Source of the DNA: Nocardia takedensis NBRC 100417
GTDB lineage: Bacteria > Actinomycetota > Actinomycetes > Mycobacteriales > Mycobacteriaceae
Assembly (NCBI RefSeq): GCF_000308695.1
Contig: NZ_BAGG01000068.1
Coordinates: 1 to 64,000 of the forward strand
DNA: 64,000 nucleotides
Reading direction: 5' to 3'
A program made the position numbers and the translations under genes. Of the stretch, positions 8,413-16,444 are shown one piece after another (position 1 is the stretch's first letter; each line of letters opens with the position of its first letter). The notes beneath the pieces were generated by a model. That model was not told the origin of the DNA. It did not search any database and was given only the letters and a program-made list of their open reading frames with translations.

Positions 8413-9663
8413 TCATGCCGAAACCTTCTGTGCGGCTTCGGGGGTGGGCATCTCCCGGCGGTCGAGGCGGGACAGGGCCGATGCCACGGCGAAGCCTGTC
8501 GCGGCCAAGCCGATCCACACCCAGCGCATCGATCCCGATTCGCGCGCCAAGCCGAACACCGCGCCGGTGGCGAGGTTGCCGGCGAGGATGCCGATCCCGA
8601 CGACGGTGTTGTAGAAGCCGTAGTGGGTGGCCACCAGTCGACCTTCGGCCAGCGAGACGACGGTATCCATCTCGAACGGGAACACCGCGGCGGCGCCGAC
8701 GGCCAGGATCGCCGCCGAGGCCAGCAACACCGTGCACGCGACCACCGGGCCGAAGGCCGCTGCGGTCGGCGCCAGTGCCAAGGGCAGGAACGCCGCCGCC
8801 ATCACCGCTACGCCGGCCACCAGTGCCGTGCGTGTGCCGAAGCGGGTGGAGAAGACGCGGGTGATGCGCAGTTGTCCGGCGATGGCGACGATTCCGGAGA
8901 CCACGAAGATCGCCGAGACCAGCCACTGGGCGTCCTCGCCCGACAGCGCCTGGGCGTGCAGCGGCAGCGCCAGATACACCTGGAACGACAGCACGTAGGA
9001 CCCGATCATCGCGACCGCGAACCAGACGAAGCGCCGGTTGCGCAGCACCGTGCGCCAGTCCTCGCGGATCGAGGTGGTCGTCGCGGCGTCGTGCCGTCTG
9101 CTCGGCAGCGCGGACAGTTGCGCGACGGTCAGCGCGGCGAACACCACCGCCGCGGTGCCCGCCGCGACCCGGAAATCCACCGTGAGCAGGGCCAGGCCGA
9201 CCAGCGGTCCGGCCAGGATGCCGGCCTGGTAGAAGACGTTGAACACCGCGAACGCCTCCAGCCGACGTTCCCCGGCGTCCGCCGCGAGGTAGGCGCGCAC
9301 CGCGGGGTTGAACAGCGCGCCCGCGAATCCGGTGGCGGCCGAGGCGATCAGCAGCCACGGCAGCGAGGTCGCGAAGACCAGCAGCGCGAAACCGGCTGTC
9401 CGCAGCAGACATCCGGCGACGATGAGCGGTTTGTAACCCAGCCGGTCGGCCAGGGTGCCGCCGATCAGGAACATGCCCTGCTGGGAGAAGTTGCGCACGC
9501 CCAGGACGAGTCCGACCGTCCACGCCGCCATCGCCAGCGACCCGGACAGGTATCCGGCCAGGTAGGGCATCAGCATGTAGAAGCCGAGGTTGATGCCGAA
9601 CTGGTTGATCATCAACAGTCGGGCGGGGCGGTCGAACTCGCGGAACTGCCGCCAGGTGGTCAT
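8413..9663 (-). CDS. MFS transporter coupled to a PLP enzyme
   Basis: A 416-residue major facilitator with about twelve membrane helices. The loop between helices 2 and 3 has GGTLADRLGYKPL, a typical MFS motif A. The start ATG overlaps the TGA stop of the upstream PLP-enzyme gene (ATGA), so the two are translationally coupled. This suggests that the transporter exports the enzyme's product or imports its substrate, possibly an amino-acid or sulfur compound. The substrate cannot be read from sequence. No frameshift or missing segment was seen. Confidence 0.8.
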   Translation of the reverse strand: MTTWRQFREFDRPARLLMINQFGINLGFYMLMPYLAGYLSGSLAMAAWTVGLVLGVRNFSQQGMFLIGGTLADRLGYKPLIVAGCLLRTAGFALLVFATSLPWLLIASAATGFAGALFNPAVRAYLAADAGERRLEAFAVFNVFYQAGILAGPLVGLALLTVDFRVAAGTAAVVFAALTVAQLSALPSRRHDAATTTSIREDWRTVLRNRRFVWFAVAMIGSYVLSFQVYLALPLHAQALSGEDAQWLVSAIFVVSGIVAIAGQLRITRVFSTRFGTRTALVAGVAVMAAAFLPLALAPTAAAFGPVVACTVLLASAAILAVGAAAVFPFEMDTVVSLAEGRLVATHYGFYNTVVGIGILAGNLATGAVFGLARESGSMRWVWIGLAATGFAVASALSRLDRREMPTPEAAQKVSA

Positions 9664-10760
9664 ACGCGGGCCCCCGCGCGGGGGTCGATGACGGTGGCGC
9701 AGCGGGTCCAGGTCGTGACGGTCTTCTGTCGCGGGTGGTCGATGGTTTCGGGTTCGACCGGGGGAGGGGCGTCGAGCAGTCCGTGCGCGGCGCAGTAGGC
9801 GTCGTTGTAGACGGTGTCGAAGTAGCGGTGGGGCCCGTCGGGGAAGATCGTCGCGATCCGCGTGTCCGGATCGTGCACACGCGCGGCCCATCCGGCGACC
9901 AACGCGACCGCGCCCACACTCCAGCCGCCGCTGGCGTAGTGGGTGGCCGCCAGTGTCCGCGCCGCCCACACCGCTTCCGAGGGCGCGACCCAGTGGACTT
10001 CGTCGAAGGCCGGATAGTCGACGTTGGCCGGATGGATGCTCGACCCGAGCCCGCGCATCAGGCGTGGTGCGGCGGGTTGGCCGAATATCGTGGAAGCCAC
10101 GGTGTCCACGCCTATCAACCGCAGTTGCGGGCAGTAGCGGCGCAGTTCCCGGGCCACGCCCGCGGAGTGACCGCCGGTGCCGACCGCGCAGACCAGCACG
10201 TCGATCCGGCCCAACTGCGCCAACAGTTCCAGAGCCAGGCCCCGATATGCCTCGGCGTTGTCGGGGTTGGCGTACTGGTCCGGGCACCATCCTCCCGGTC
10301 GGGTCGCCAGGAGTTCGGCCACGCGGTCGCGGCGGGCTTGCTGCCAACCCCCGACCGGATGGGGTTCGGTCACGGTGTCCACCCGGGCGCCGTAGGCGTG
10401 CAGCATCCGCGTCACGATCGGTTCCAAGCCCGGATCGGTCACCACCGTGACCGGATGACCGCAGATCATGCCCGCCAGCGCCAACCCCAATCCGAGCGTG
10501 CCGCTGCTGGATTCGATGATCGGCGCACCATCGCGAAGTTCGCCGCGCGCCCGCGCGCACCGCACCATGTGCAGCGCGGGTCGATCCTTCATCCCGCCCG
10601 GGTTGCTGCCTTCGAGTTTGGCCCAGAATCCCCGTCCGGTCGGTGCCAACGGTGCGCCGATCCGTACCACCGGGGTGTTGCCGATCAGCGCCTGCGGCTC
10701 GCGGGCGACCAACTGGGGAGTCCACGGACCGGCGGGGGTGTCGAGTACGACATTGTCCAT
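9660..10760 (-). CDS. PLP-dependent cysteine synthase/desulfhydrase-like enzyme
   Basis: A 366-residue fold-type II PLP enzyme. The Schiff-base lysine lies in NPGGMKDRPALHMV (about residue 58), the substrate-binding loop is ESSSGTLGLGLALAG and the phosphate-binding glycine loop is AVGTGGHSAG. SSSGTLG differs from the TSGNTG of true O-acetylserine sulfhydrylases and resembles the actinobacterial Cds1-type cysteine desulfhydrases, which release sulfide. The C-terminal 60 residues contain FPDGPHRYFDTVYNDAYC. Its stop overlaps the start of the MFS gene. In a metal island, sulfide or cysteine production could serve metal precipitation or thiol supply; that is inference. Confidence 0.75.
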   Translation of the reverse strand: MDNVVLDTPAGPWTPQLVAREPQALIGNTPVVRIGAPLAPTGRGFWAKLEGSNPGGMKDRPALHMVRCARARGELRDGAPIIESSSGTLGLGLALAGMICGHPVTVVTDPGLEPIVTRMLHAYGARVDTVTEPHPVGGWQQARRDRVAELLATRPGGWCPDQYANPDNAEAYRGLALELLAQLGRIDVLVCAVGTGGHSAGVARELRRYCPQLRLIGVDTVASTIFGQPAAPRLMRGLGSSIHPANVDYPAFDEVHWVAPSEAVWAARTLAATHYASGGWSVGAVALVAGWAARVHDPDTRIATIFPDGPHRYFDTVYNDAYCAAHGLLDAPPPVEPETIDHPRQKTVTTWTRCATVIDPRAGARV

Positions 10761-10828
10761 CAGGTGTCGCTTTCTGTATCGGGTCGCCGCGCACGCCGCG
10801 ACCCGGTGCTGAATGGGCAGCGGGCACC

Positions 10829-10852
10829 GACCGGAAGCATCGCCTTCCGGTC
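10829..10852. terminator. Hairpin upstream of the PLP-enzyme gene
   Basis: GACCGGAAG (10829-10837) pairs perfectly with CTTCCGGTC (10844-10852) over a 6-nt loop. A second, GC-rich imperfect hairpin lies just beyond it at about 10776-10805. Both fall between the lipoprotein stop and the PLP-enzyme start on the same strand, so they may end the lipoprotein transcript or act in the leader of the next one. Confidence 0.45.
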
Positions 10853-10865
10853 TGACGCTGACCTG

Positions 10866-11261
10866 TCAGCGCCGCCAGATACAGAGACGCACCAGCATCT
10901 CCCGCCCCGCGGGTTCGACGGCGGCGGGTGGGCCGTGACAGCGCGGAACTCTGACCGGCGCGTCCGCCCGGTACGTGGGCACCTGCGTCGCGGGCATCGA
11001 TACAGCTCGCGGGAGGTCGTCGTGTTCCGAGCGCGGCGGTCCCGGCAGCGAGGTGAAGTGCCCGGCGTGGAATACACGGTCGTCGTGGCGGATATCGGAG
11101 AGTCCGCTCGCGCACATGGAGGACGCCGAGGTCGACGCGGGGTCCGACGAGGATCCGGTGTGCCGGTCATCGCAGCCGGTCAGCGAGAACACCAACACCA
11201 GCAGCGCGCAGAACGCGCCGAGCGTCACCTTCGCCGCGTCGCCGCGTCGCCGCACACCCAC
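10866..11261 (-). CDS. Small secreted lipoprotein, unknown function
   Basis: A 131-residue predicted lipoprotein. A basic start (MGVRRRGDAAK) and hydrophobic helix (LGAFCALLVLVFSLTGC) end in the lipobox LTGC, so the mature protein would be anchored to the outer face of the membrane from that cysteine. The mature part is about 100 residues, with scattered His and Cys (RHDDRVFHAGHF, PRCHGPP, RLCIWRR) that could bind metal. I do not recognise a family. It reads away from a 478-bp region with two BlaI-type operators, the nearer about 310 bp upstream of its start. Confidence 0.65.
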   Translation of the reverse strand: MGVRRRGDAAKVTLGAFCALLVLVFSLTGCDDRHTGSSSDPASTSASSMCASGLSDIRHDDRVFHAGHFTSLPGPPRSEHDDLPRAVSMPATQVPTYRADAPVRVPRCHGPPAAVEPAGREMLVRLCIWRR

Positions 11262-11574
11262 ACCCCAAACATTAGTAGCGGACAGCTATGAATTCCGGCC
11301 GCTGATGCGGCCTGTCACCTCGAAGTACGGCCGCCGCCGGGAACCTCGGGGTGGCGCGTGGTCGATTCGGCGGCCTCGGTCTCGACGTCGGGTGCCGGCC
11401 CGGCGTCGAGACCGAGGATGCGAACCGGGCGGGACTCATGCCCCCGCCGACTCGGCGGTGTGCTCTCGAGACCTGATGAGGGAATTCGCGGCACGTCCGG
11501 CAAGGTAGTCCTCCTGGCCGGCCCACGTCCGTGATCGCCACCACAATTCGATGGATTCTCAGTGACTTCTAAGT

Positions 11575-11597
11575 AAAAACTACGTCACATAGTACTG
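11575..11597. promoter_or_regulatory. BlaI-type operator upstream of DUF3105/DUF305 genes
   Basis: Half-sites AAAAACTACG (11575-11584) and CATAGTACTG (11588-11597) flank the spacer TCA. The geometry is the same as in the perfect box at 14726-14752. Confidence 0.65.
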
Positions 11598-11680
11598 ACT
11601 GGGTCAGTAGGAGATGAACTGAATGTTCTCTATCGGAACATCATTGGATAGCAGTCGACCGTGTGGGTGCTGATGAAACT

Positions 11681-11703
11681 AAAAACTATGTAACCTAGTA
11701 TTT
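11681..11703. promoter_or_regulatory. Second BlaI-type operator, proximal to the DUF3105 gene
   Basis: Half-sites AAAAACTATG (11681-11690) and CCTAGTATTT (11694-11703) flank the spacer TAA. The site ends 36 bp before the DUF3105 start and lies where a promoter would be. Two boxes 106 bp apart (about ten helical turns) could support cooperative or looped repression. Confidence 0.65.
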
Positions 11704-11739
11704 GATGGGTCGCTGGGCGGGCGGCGGAGAGGGCGTGCG

Positions 11740-12525
11740 GTGATGACGAGGACGGCGCGGTCGCCGAGACGGCCCGGTAGGGCGAAGCGCGCCGGGCGAC
11801 GAACAGGCGCGTCGCGTGTGCTCGCTTCCCGGCGCGGTCCGTCCTGGTTGTTGGTGGGCGCGGTGGTCGGTGTGCTGGTGCTCGTCGGCGTGATCGCCTA
11901 CGACCTGGTCCCGAAGTATCGGCAGACCGCGGAAATGGCGCGATTCACCCCCGACGCCGACACCCCGGATCCGTCGACGGACATCGAGGGGGTCGAGCGA
12001 GCGGAATATCCGCCCGCCGAACACGTCCGCGACCCGCAGCGGGTCGCCTACGACCGCAGCCCACCGATGGGCGGACCCCACGACCAGTACTGGGCGGCGT
12101 GCACCGGAGTCGTCTACACCACGGCGCTGCGCTCGGAGAACGCGGTGCACGCCCTCGAACACGGCGCGGTGTGGATCACCTACGACCCGCAGAAGCTGTC
12201 GCCGCAAGACCTGGCGATCCTGCGGGACAAGGTCGAAGGTCGGGGCTACATGTTGATGTCGCCGTATCCGGGACAACCGACGCGGCTGAGCCTGCAATCG
12301 TGGGGACGTCAACTGCGACTCGACCGGGTCGAGGACCCGCGGCTGGACCGATTCGTCGTCGCGCTGCGCCAGAACCCGAACACCCACCCCGAACCGGGCG
12401 CCAGTTGCTCGGTCGCCGGCGACTTCGACCCCGACAACCCTCCGCCCTTCCGATCCGACCCGCCGGGGCCCGACGCGATCCCCGGCGCCGCGACTCCTGC
12501 CGGGTTCGCGCTGCCCACCTCATGA
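11740..12525 (+). CDS. DUF3105 membrane-anchored protein
   Basis: A 261-residue protein. After a basic N-terminus, one membrane helix (SWLLVGAVVGVLVLVGVIAY, about residues 43-62) anchors an extracytoplasmic DUF3105 domain. The domain signature is clear: PPMGGPHDQYWAACTGVVY, ALEHGAVWITYDP and LMSPYPGQPTRLSLQSWG. The conserved His and Cys suggest metal or redox chemistry, but the family function is not established. DUF3105 genes are often next to DUF305 genes, as here (9 bp apart, same strand). Start GTG 11740 (or ATG 11743) follows GGAGAGG. Two BlaI-type operators precede it. Confidence 0.8.
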   Translation: MMTRTARSPRRPGRAKRAGRRTGASRVLASRRGPSWLLVGAVVGVLVLVGVIAYDLVPKYRQTAEMARFTPDADTPDPSTDIEGVERAEYPPAEHVRDPQRVAYDRSPPMGGPHDQYWAACTGVVYTTALRSENAVHALEHGAVWITYDPQKLSPQDLAILRDKVEGRGYMLMSPYPGQPTRLSLQSWGRQLRLDRVEDPRLDRFVVALRQNPNTHPEPGASCSVAGDFDPDNPPPFRSDPPGPDAIPGAATPAGFALPTS

Positions 12526-12534
12526 AAGAACGCG

Positions 12535-13257
12535 ATGACTCTCGACAGCCCCGACCGCGACCTCGACGATCGGCCCGCGACCGCATCCGCCGCCGGTGAC
12601 ACCCCGGCGCGGCGGGCGGGGCCGGTGCTGTTGGCCCTGACCCTGTCGGCGGGGCTGATCCTGGGCATCGGCGTCGGTTGGCGACTCGACCGAGCGCCGC
12701 AGGCCCGTCACAGCGCCGTCGACGTCGGCTTCGCGCAGGACATGTCGACCCATCACGGGCAAGCCGTGGAGATGTCGGCGCTGGCCTCCACGCGCACCGG
12801 CGATCCGGAGATTCGAGCGCTGGCCTACGACGTGATCACGACCCAGCAGAGTCAGATCGGCACGATGCAGGGATGGCTGGCGTTGTGGGACCAGCCCGCC
12901 ACGGCGCCCGGAGCGGCCATGACCTGGATGAGCACGAAGACCCCGGCCCCCATGCCTGCCGGCCACGACATGACCGGCATGGGCGAAGCGGACACGACGA
13001 TGCCCGGTATGGCGGGAACGCAGGACATGCGCAGATTGCGGCAGTCCTCGGGCTCCTCGGCCGACGTCCTGTATCTCCAGTTGCTTCTGCGCCACCACGA
13101 AGGCGGACTGCCGATGGCCCGCTACGCCGCCGCCAACGCCGCCGAACCCGTGGTCGCGCGCCTGGCCGCGACGATCGAGGCCACCCAGTCCGCGGAATCG
13201 GACACCATCCGCGCACTCCTGGCCCAGCGCGGCGCGGCGCCGCTCGGGCCCAATTGA
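12535..13257 (+). CDS. DUF305 membrane-anchored protein
   Basis: A 240-residue protein with one N-terminal membrane helix (VLLALTLSAGLILGIGVGW) and a DUF305 domain on the outside. The family signature occurs twice, as expected for its two-repeat helical fold: FAQDMSTHHGQAVEMS and LLLRHHEGGLPMA. Between them lies a Met/His-rich stretch (PMPAGHDMTGMGEADTTMPG), a pattern typical of extracytoplasmic copper binding. A role in copper storage or chaperoning is likely but inferred. It probably shares a transcript with the DUF3105 gene. No strong ribosome site is visible. Confidence 0.8.
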   Translation: MTLDSPDRDLDDRPATASAAGDTPARRAGPVLLALTLSAGLILGIGVGWRLDRAPQARHSAVDVGFAQDMSTHHGQAVEMSALASTRTGDPEIRALAYDVITTQQSQIGTMQGWLALWDQPATAPGAAMTWMSTKTPAPMPAGHDMTGMGEADTTMPGMAGTQDMRRLRQSSGSSADVLYLQLLLRHHEGGLPMARYAAANAAEPVVARLAATIEATQSAESDTIRALLAQRGAAPLGPN

Positions 13258-13282
13258 CACCCGTGGGTCGGGGCCGGTGTTC

Positions 13283-14227
13283 TCAGGCCAGACCCAGGCA
13301 CGCCACGATCGCGACACCGGCGATCGCGAGACCGGCCACCGCCATCCCCGTCGCGACCGCGCCCACCCATGCCATCACCGCCGGCAGCGCCGACACGGCG
13401 GGAGCGTCGGCGCGGAGACGGTTCATCCGCAACTCCAGCGACTCGTCGACCAGTGGTCCGGCCAGACCGGGACTCGCGGGGGAGACCGAAGCCACCGCGC
13501 CGAGAGCCGTGCGCATCGATAACGGGTCGATCACGCGCGCCGCCGAGCGATCGGCGGCGAGTTCGACCAGGGCCGCGATCGCGCCGGGCGCGGCGGCGAA
13601 CAGCGGGATGCGAGGAAAGGCCGCGGCCAGGATCCGGCACAGTCCGGTGATCTGGTGGTGGAACCCGCGAAGATGAGCGTGCTCGTGGGCGAGTACGGCG
13701 CTGCGTTGCCGCGGGGTCAGGCGCTCGGCCAAACCGTCGGTCGCCACCACGTAGCGATGCCGACCCGCCACGCTGAACGCCAGCGGCACCGGGTGTTCGA
13801 GCCAGTACAGTCGCGCGGCTTGCGGATCGGCCCGCCCGAGCAGTCGCACCATCTCGGCGTACTGCCCGCTCAACTTCGTCCGCGCACGAGTATCGCCGAC
13901 ACCGACCACCACCAGACGCGCGAGCAGGACCGCCCCGATGCCCAGGACGCCGCCCCACAGGAACCCACGAGCCGGTGCCGGTATCGAATGCTCCACCGTG
14001 CTCAGGCAGCGCATCCAGGCTTCCAGCGTCAGCTCCCCGGGGGCGTGTCCGGGCCACAGCCCCACCGCCACCGCGGCCAGACCCGAGCCCAGGACGGACA
14101 CGATCGCCGCCAGCCATGCCGCGATCGTCGCGATCGGCGGCGCGAGTGCTGCGACGCCACGCAGCCCCCACGGCGCGGCGACCGCCGACGCCGACGCCAC
14201 GATCGCCAGGGCCAGCGCCAGGATCAC
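13283..14227 (-). CDS. M56 (BlaR1-type) membrane metalloprotease
   Basis: A 314-residue integral membrane protease. Several helices flank a zinc-protease motif HEHAH in AVLAHEHAHLRGFHHQ, and a downstream ELAADRSA supplies the likely third ligand region. It lacks the penicillin-binding sensor domain of true BlaR1. The GTG start overlaps the stop of the BlaI-family repressor (GTGA), so both are made together. In BlaI/BlaR systems the protease inactivates the repressor on signal. Here the signal is unknown; the cargo suggests metal or envelope stress. Convergent with the DUF305 gene. Confidence 0.8.
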   Translation of the reverse strand: MILALALAIVASASAVAAPWGLRGVAALAPPIATIAAWLAAIVSVLGSGLAAVAVGLWPGHAPGELTLEAWMRCLSTVEHSIPAPARGFLWGGVLGIGAVLLARLVVVGVGDTRARTKLSGQYAEMVRLLGRADPQAARLYWLEHPVPLAFSVAGRHRYVVATDGLAERLTPRQRSAVLAHEHAHLRGFHHQITGLCRILAAAFPRIPLFAAAPGAIAALVELAADRSAARVIDPLSMRTALGAVASVSPASPGLAGPLVDESLELRMNRLRADAPAVSALPAVMAWVGAVATGMAVAGLAIAGVAIVACLGLA

Positions 14228-14589
14228 AGTTCCTCGCTCTCGGCCAGACCCTTGCGCAGCGCCTCGACCTCGAGCTCGGAGGCCGTCCGGGCCAGGTGCA
14301 ACAGCACCGCGGGCGCGTCGGGCGTGGTGTCGAGGATCTGGCGCAGCATCTCGGTGGTGGCCTCGGCGCGGCTGTGCCGCGGCCGGTAGTGGTAGGCCCG
14401 GCTGACCTTCTCGCGCTCGACCCACTCCTTCTCGAACAGGTGGGTCACCACCGTCAACACCGTGGTGTACGCGGGCGGACGCCGGCGAGGCCCGGCCAGA
14501 CGCTGCACCAGGTCGTGGACCGACAACGGCTCCTCGCTGTCCCACAACAGTTCCATCACCCGAGCTTCGAGTGCGCCCAGTCCTTTCAC
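14224..14589 (-). CDS. BlaI/MecI/CopY-family repressor
   Basis: A winged-helix repressor of about 121 residues. It opens with the family signature KGLGALEARVMELLWDS, then VHDLVQRLAG, the recognition region PPAYTTVLTVVTHLFEKEWV, and YHYRPRHSRAEA, and ends in a helical dimerisation domain. I chose GTG 14589 because GAGGAG lies four bases upstream and the family begins at this point; ATG 14670 would add 27 residues without homology. It is divergent from copC across the perfect operator 14726-14752, and at least five more copies of that operator lie in the element. It is therefore the probable master regulator of the island. Confidence 0.85.
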   Translation of the reverse strand: MKGLGALEARVMELLWDSEEPLSVHDLVQRLAGPRRRPPAYTTVLTVVTHLFEKEWVEREKVSRAYHYRPRHSRAEATTEMLRQILDTTPDAPAVLLHLARTASELEVEALRKGLAESEEL

Positions 14590-14725
14590 CGCTCTCCTCA
14601 CCTTCTCCAGCGCCAATTGTGCCGTAGGCGTCGGCGGGGGCGCTTCCGCCCGGCACGACATCGCCCACATCGAGATCCGGCACTCGCACCGGGGCGAGGA
14701 ACGCCGGGGCCCGGAGCTGCGACAC

Positions 14726-14752
14726 CTAAGTACTATGCTCCATAGTACTTAG
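14726..14752. promoter_or_regulatory. Perfect BlaI-type operator between blaI-like gene and copC
   Basis: Twelve-base arms CTAAGTACTATG (14726-14737) and CATAGTACTTAG (14741-14752) are perfect inverted repeats around the spacer CTC. It is the best copy of the motif in the window and lies between the divergent repressor and copC genes, as expected for autoregulation. Confidence 0.85.
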
Positions 14753-14796
14753 AACGACGGGTCCGAGCGGGTCCGCGGTGCGAGAAGGAGATCGGG

Positions 14797-15231
14797 ATGA
14801 CTCGAACGGCGTTGGTGCTCGCGATGGTCGTGGCCGCGCTGGCGTTCACGGGGGCCCGCGCCTCGGCGCACAGCGAGATGGACACCTCCGACCCCGCCCC
14901 GAGCGCGGTCCTGGACACCGCGCCGGCGACGGTGACGCTGAGCTTCAATCAGCGCATCGAGCAGAGTTTCGCCACCGTGTCGGTGATGGGCGGTCCGGCC
15001 AACGAGCAGTGGACCCAGGGGGAGGTGAGCGTCGACGGGCATCAGGTGCGGACCGCGCTGCGACCGGGAATGCCCGCCGGACAGTTCACCGTCGGCTATC
15101 GGGTGGTCTCGGCCGACGGCCACCCGATCACCGGCTCCTACGGCTTCACGGTCACCGTCGCCTCGACACCGCTCGAGAACACGGTCCCCGGCGCTGCTGC
15201 GGCCTCCCCGTCGCCCCCGCCGACACCGTGA
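14797..15231 (+). CDS. copC: CopC-domain periplasmic copper protein
   Basis: A 144-residue protein with an N-terminal signal sequence (LVLAMVVAALAFTGARASA) and a CopC immunoglobulin-like domain. After cleavage the chain begins AHSEMDTSDPAPSAVL, placing the family's N-terminal copper-binding His next to the cut. The second conserved site is VSADGHPITGSYGFTV. AAGGAG precedes the ATG. Actinobacterial CopC proteins usually end in a Pro/Ser linker and a membrane helix; here the linker (ASPSPPPTP) ends at a stop that overlaps the start of a 47-residue membrane ORF. Expression is probably under the BlaI box 45 bp upstream. Confidence 0.85.
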   Translation: MTRTALVLAMVVAALAFTGARASAHSEMDTSDPAPSAVLDTAPATVTLSFNQRIEQSFATVSVMGGPANEQWTQGEVSVDGHQVRTALRPGMPAGQFTVGYRVVSADGHPITGSYGFTVTVASTPLENTVPGAAAASPSPPPTP

Positions 15232-15371
15232 ACGCGAAGACCGAGGGCGAGGACGACAACGACAACGACTTCCCGATGCTCGGAGCCTTCATCGTCGCGG
15301 CGATCCTCGTCGCGGGCGGTCTGTTCGCGGTGTTCCGAGGCGCCCGGCCCGGACGCGGCGGCCCGCGCTGA
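15228..15371 (+). CDS. 47-residue membrane peptide overlapping copC
   Basis: This small frame begins with GTG overlapping the copC stop (GTGA). It encodes an acidic lead (MNAKTEGEDDNDNDFP), one membrane helix (MLGAFIVAAILVAGGLFAVF) and a basic end (RGARPGRGGPR). This is just what the C-terminal anchor of a typical actinobacterial CopC looks like, but it is in a different frame. It is either a separately translated, coupled membrane partner or the product of a frameshift that split a membrane-anchored CopC. Stop 15371 is followed after four bases by the CtaG start. Confidence 0.6.
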   Translation: MNAKTEGEDDNDNDFPMLGAFIVAAILVAGGLFAVFRGARPGRGGPR

Positions 15372-15375
15372 GCCG

Positions 15376-16371
15376 ATGTCGGTCCTCGCAGTAGCCGCCC
15401 ACCTGCCCGACGCGCCGCCGTCTCTGACCGCGTTCCTGGGCTGGGATCCCCAGCCGGTACCGCTACTGCCCCTGCTCGGGGCGGTCCTCGCGGCGGTATA
15501 CGGATGGGGGGTGTATCGACTGCGGCGACATGGCCGCGACTGGCCGTGGTGGCGCACCTGTTGCTTCATGACCGGATGCGCGCTGCTGATCGCGGTCACC
15601 GGATTGGGGATCGAGGGCTACGGCTACCGCCTGCTGAGCGTGTGGATGTTCCAGCACCTCACCCTCTCGATCCTGATCCCGCCTCTGTGGGTGCTCGGCA
15701 GCCCGGGCGTGCTGCTGCTGCGTTCGACCGCCCACCGCGGACTCGGTCGCCTCGTGGTCCTGTTCGCGCTGGCCGGACTGCGCAGCCGACTCGCGCGTCT
15801 GGCGCTGCACCCCGCCTTCACCATCCCGGTCTTCCTGTTCAGCTACTACGGGCTCTACCTCACCCCGCTGCTGGATGTCGTGGGCGCCACCGTGCCGGGC
15901 CATCTCGGACTCGAGGTGTTCTTCCTCGCGAGTGGTCTGCTGTTCATCGTTCCGGTGCTGTCGACCGGTCCGCTGCCCATCCGGCAGACCAACCTGGGGC
16001 GCTTCTTCGACATCTTCGTCGAAATGCCGCTGCACGTATTCATCGGCGTGGTGATGATGATGGCCACCAGTCCGATGATCGCCCTGTTCGCGACCCCGCC
16101 GCCCCACTGGGGGATCGACCCTCTGGCCGACCAGAACATCGCGGGCGCGCTGGCGTGGTCCTACGGCGAACCCGTCGCCCTGATCATCGTCACGATCTTC
16201 GCGATCCGATGGCACCGAGACGAACGTCGCGACAACGCCGTCGCCGAGCGCTACACCGCCGAGGACGACCCGGACCTGAATGCCTACAACGACTACCTGC
16301 GCGCCCTGCACGGACAGCCCTCCACCGGCGCCGCGCTGCCGAGGAAACCTTCGAGGGCCGGTTCGTCGTGA
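15376..16371 (+). CDS. CtaG-type cytochrome c oxidase assembly protein
   Basis: A 331-residue membrane protein of the CtaG (caa3_CtaG) family with about seven helices. Family features include YGWGVYRLRRHG after the first helix, WMFQHLTLSILIPPLWVLG, FVEMPLHVFIGVVMMM and WSYGEPVALIIV. The conserved His residues in membrane helices are candidate copper ligands. It lies four bases after the small membrane ORF and 145 bp after copC in one tight plus-strand operon, so periplasmic copper capture and delivery across the membrane are probably linked. The C-terminal 45 residues are hydrophilic. It differs from the CtaG half of the fusion at 4427-6382. Confidence 0.8.
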   Translation: MSVLAVAAHLPDAPPSLTAFLGWDPQPVPLLPLLGAVLAAVYGWGVYRLRRHGRDWPWWRTCCFMTGCALLIAVTGLGIEGYGYRLLSVWMFQHLTLSILIPPLWVLGSPGVLLLRSTAHRGLGRLVVLFALAGLRSRLARLALHPAFTIPVFLFSYYGLYLTPLLDVVGATVPGHLGLEVFFLASGLLFIVPVLSTGPLPIRQTNLGRFFDIFVEMPLHVFIGVVMMMATSPMIALFATPPPHWGIDPLADQNIAGALAWSYGEPVALIIVTIFAIRWHRDERRDNAVAERYTAEDDPDLNAYNDYLRALHGQPSTGAALPRKPSRAGSS

Positions 16372-16444
16372 CGGAAACCCGGGCCCCCGACCGAAGCTCT
16401 GGTGCTCATATGCGAATGTGACTATATTATCGCTAGGGAGGTAC

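Larger units (their letters stand above)
11262..11739. other. Divergent regulatory region with two BlaI-type operators
   Basis: About 478 bp between the lipoprotein gene (minus) and the DUF3105 gene (plus). It contains the operators at 11575-11597 and 11681-11703 and is locally AT-rich between 11560 and 11705. An arginine-rich minus-strand frame at 11272-11544 has no ribosome site and looks like chance. Confidence 0.6.

Noticed and set aside
11262..11290. TAGTAG ... CTATGA near the lipoprotein start as a seventh BlaI-type box
   Set aside because: The half-sites are in the wrong orientation and spacing compared with the six clear boxes.
11272..11544. A 90-codon minus-strand frame between the lipoprotein and DUF3105 genes
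   Set aside because: Arg/Pro-rich, no ribosome site, and it lies in a regulatory spacer.
16411..16440. A possible BlaI-type or SmtB-type operator before the second CDF gene (GTGACTATATTATCGC)
   Set aside because: Only one half-site is recognisable and the spacing does not fit the other boxes. The AT-rich stretch may simply be a promoter.
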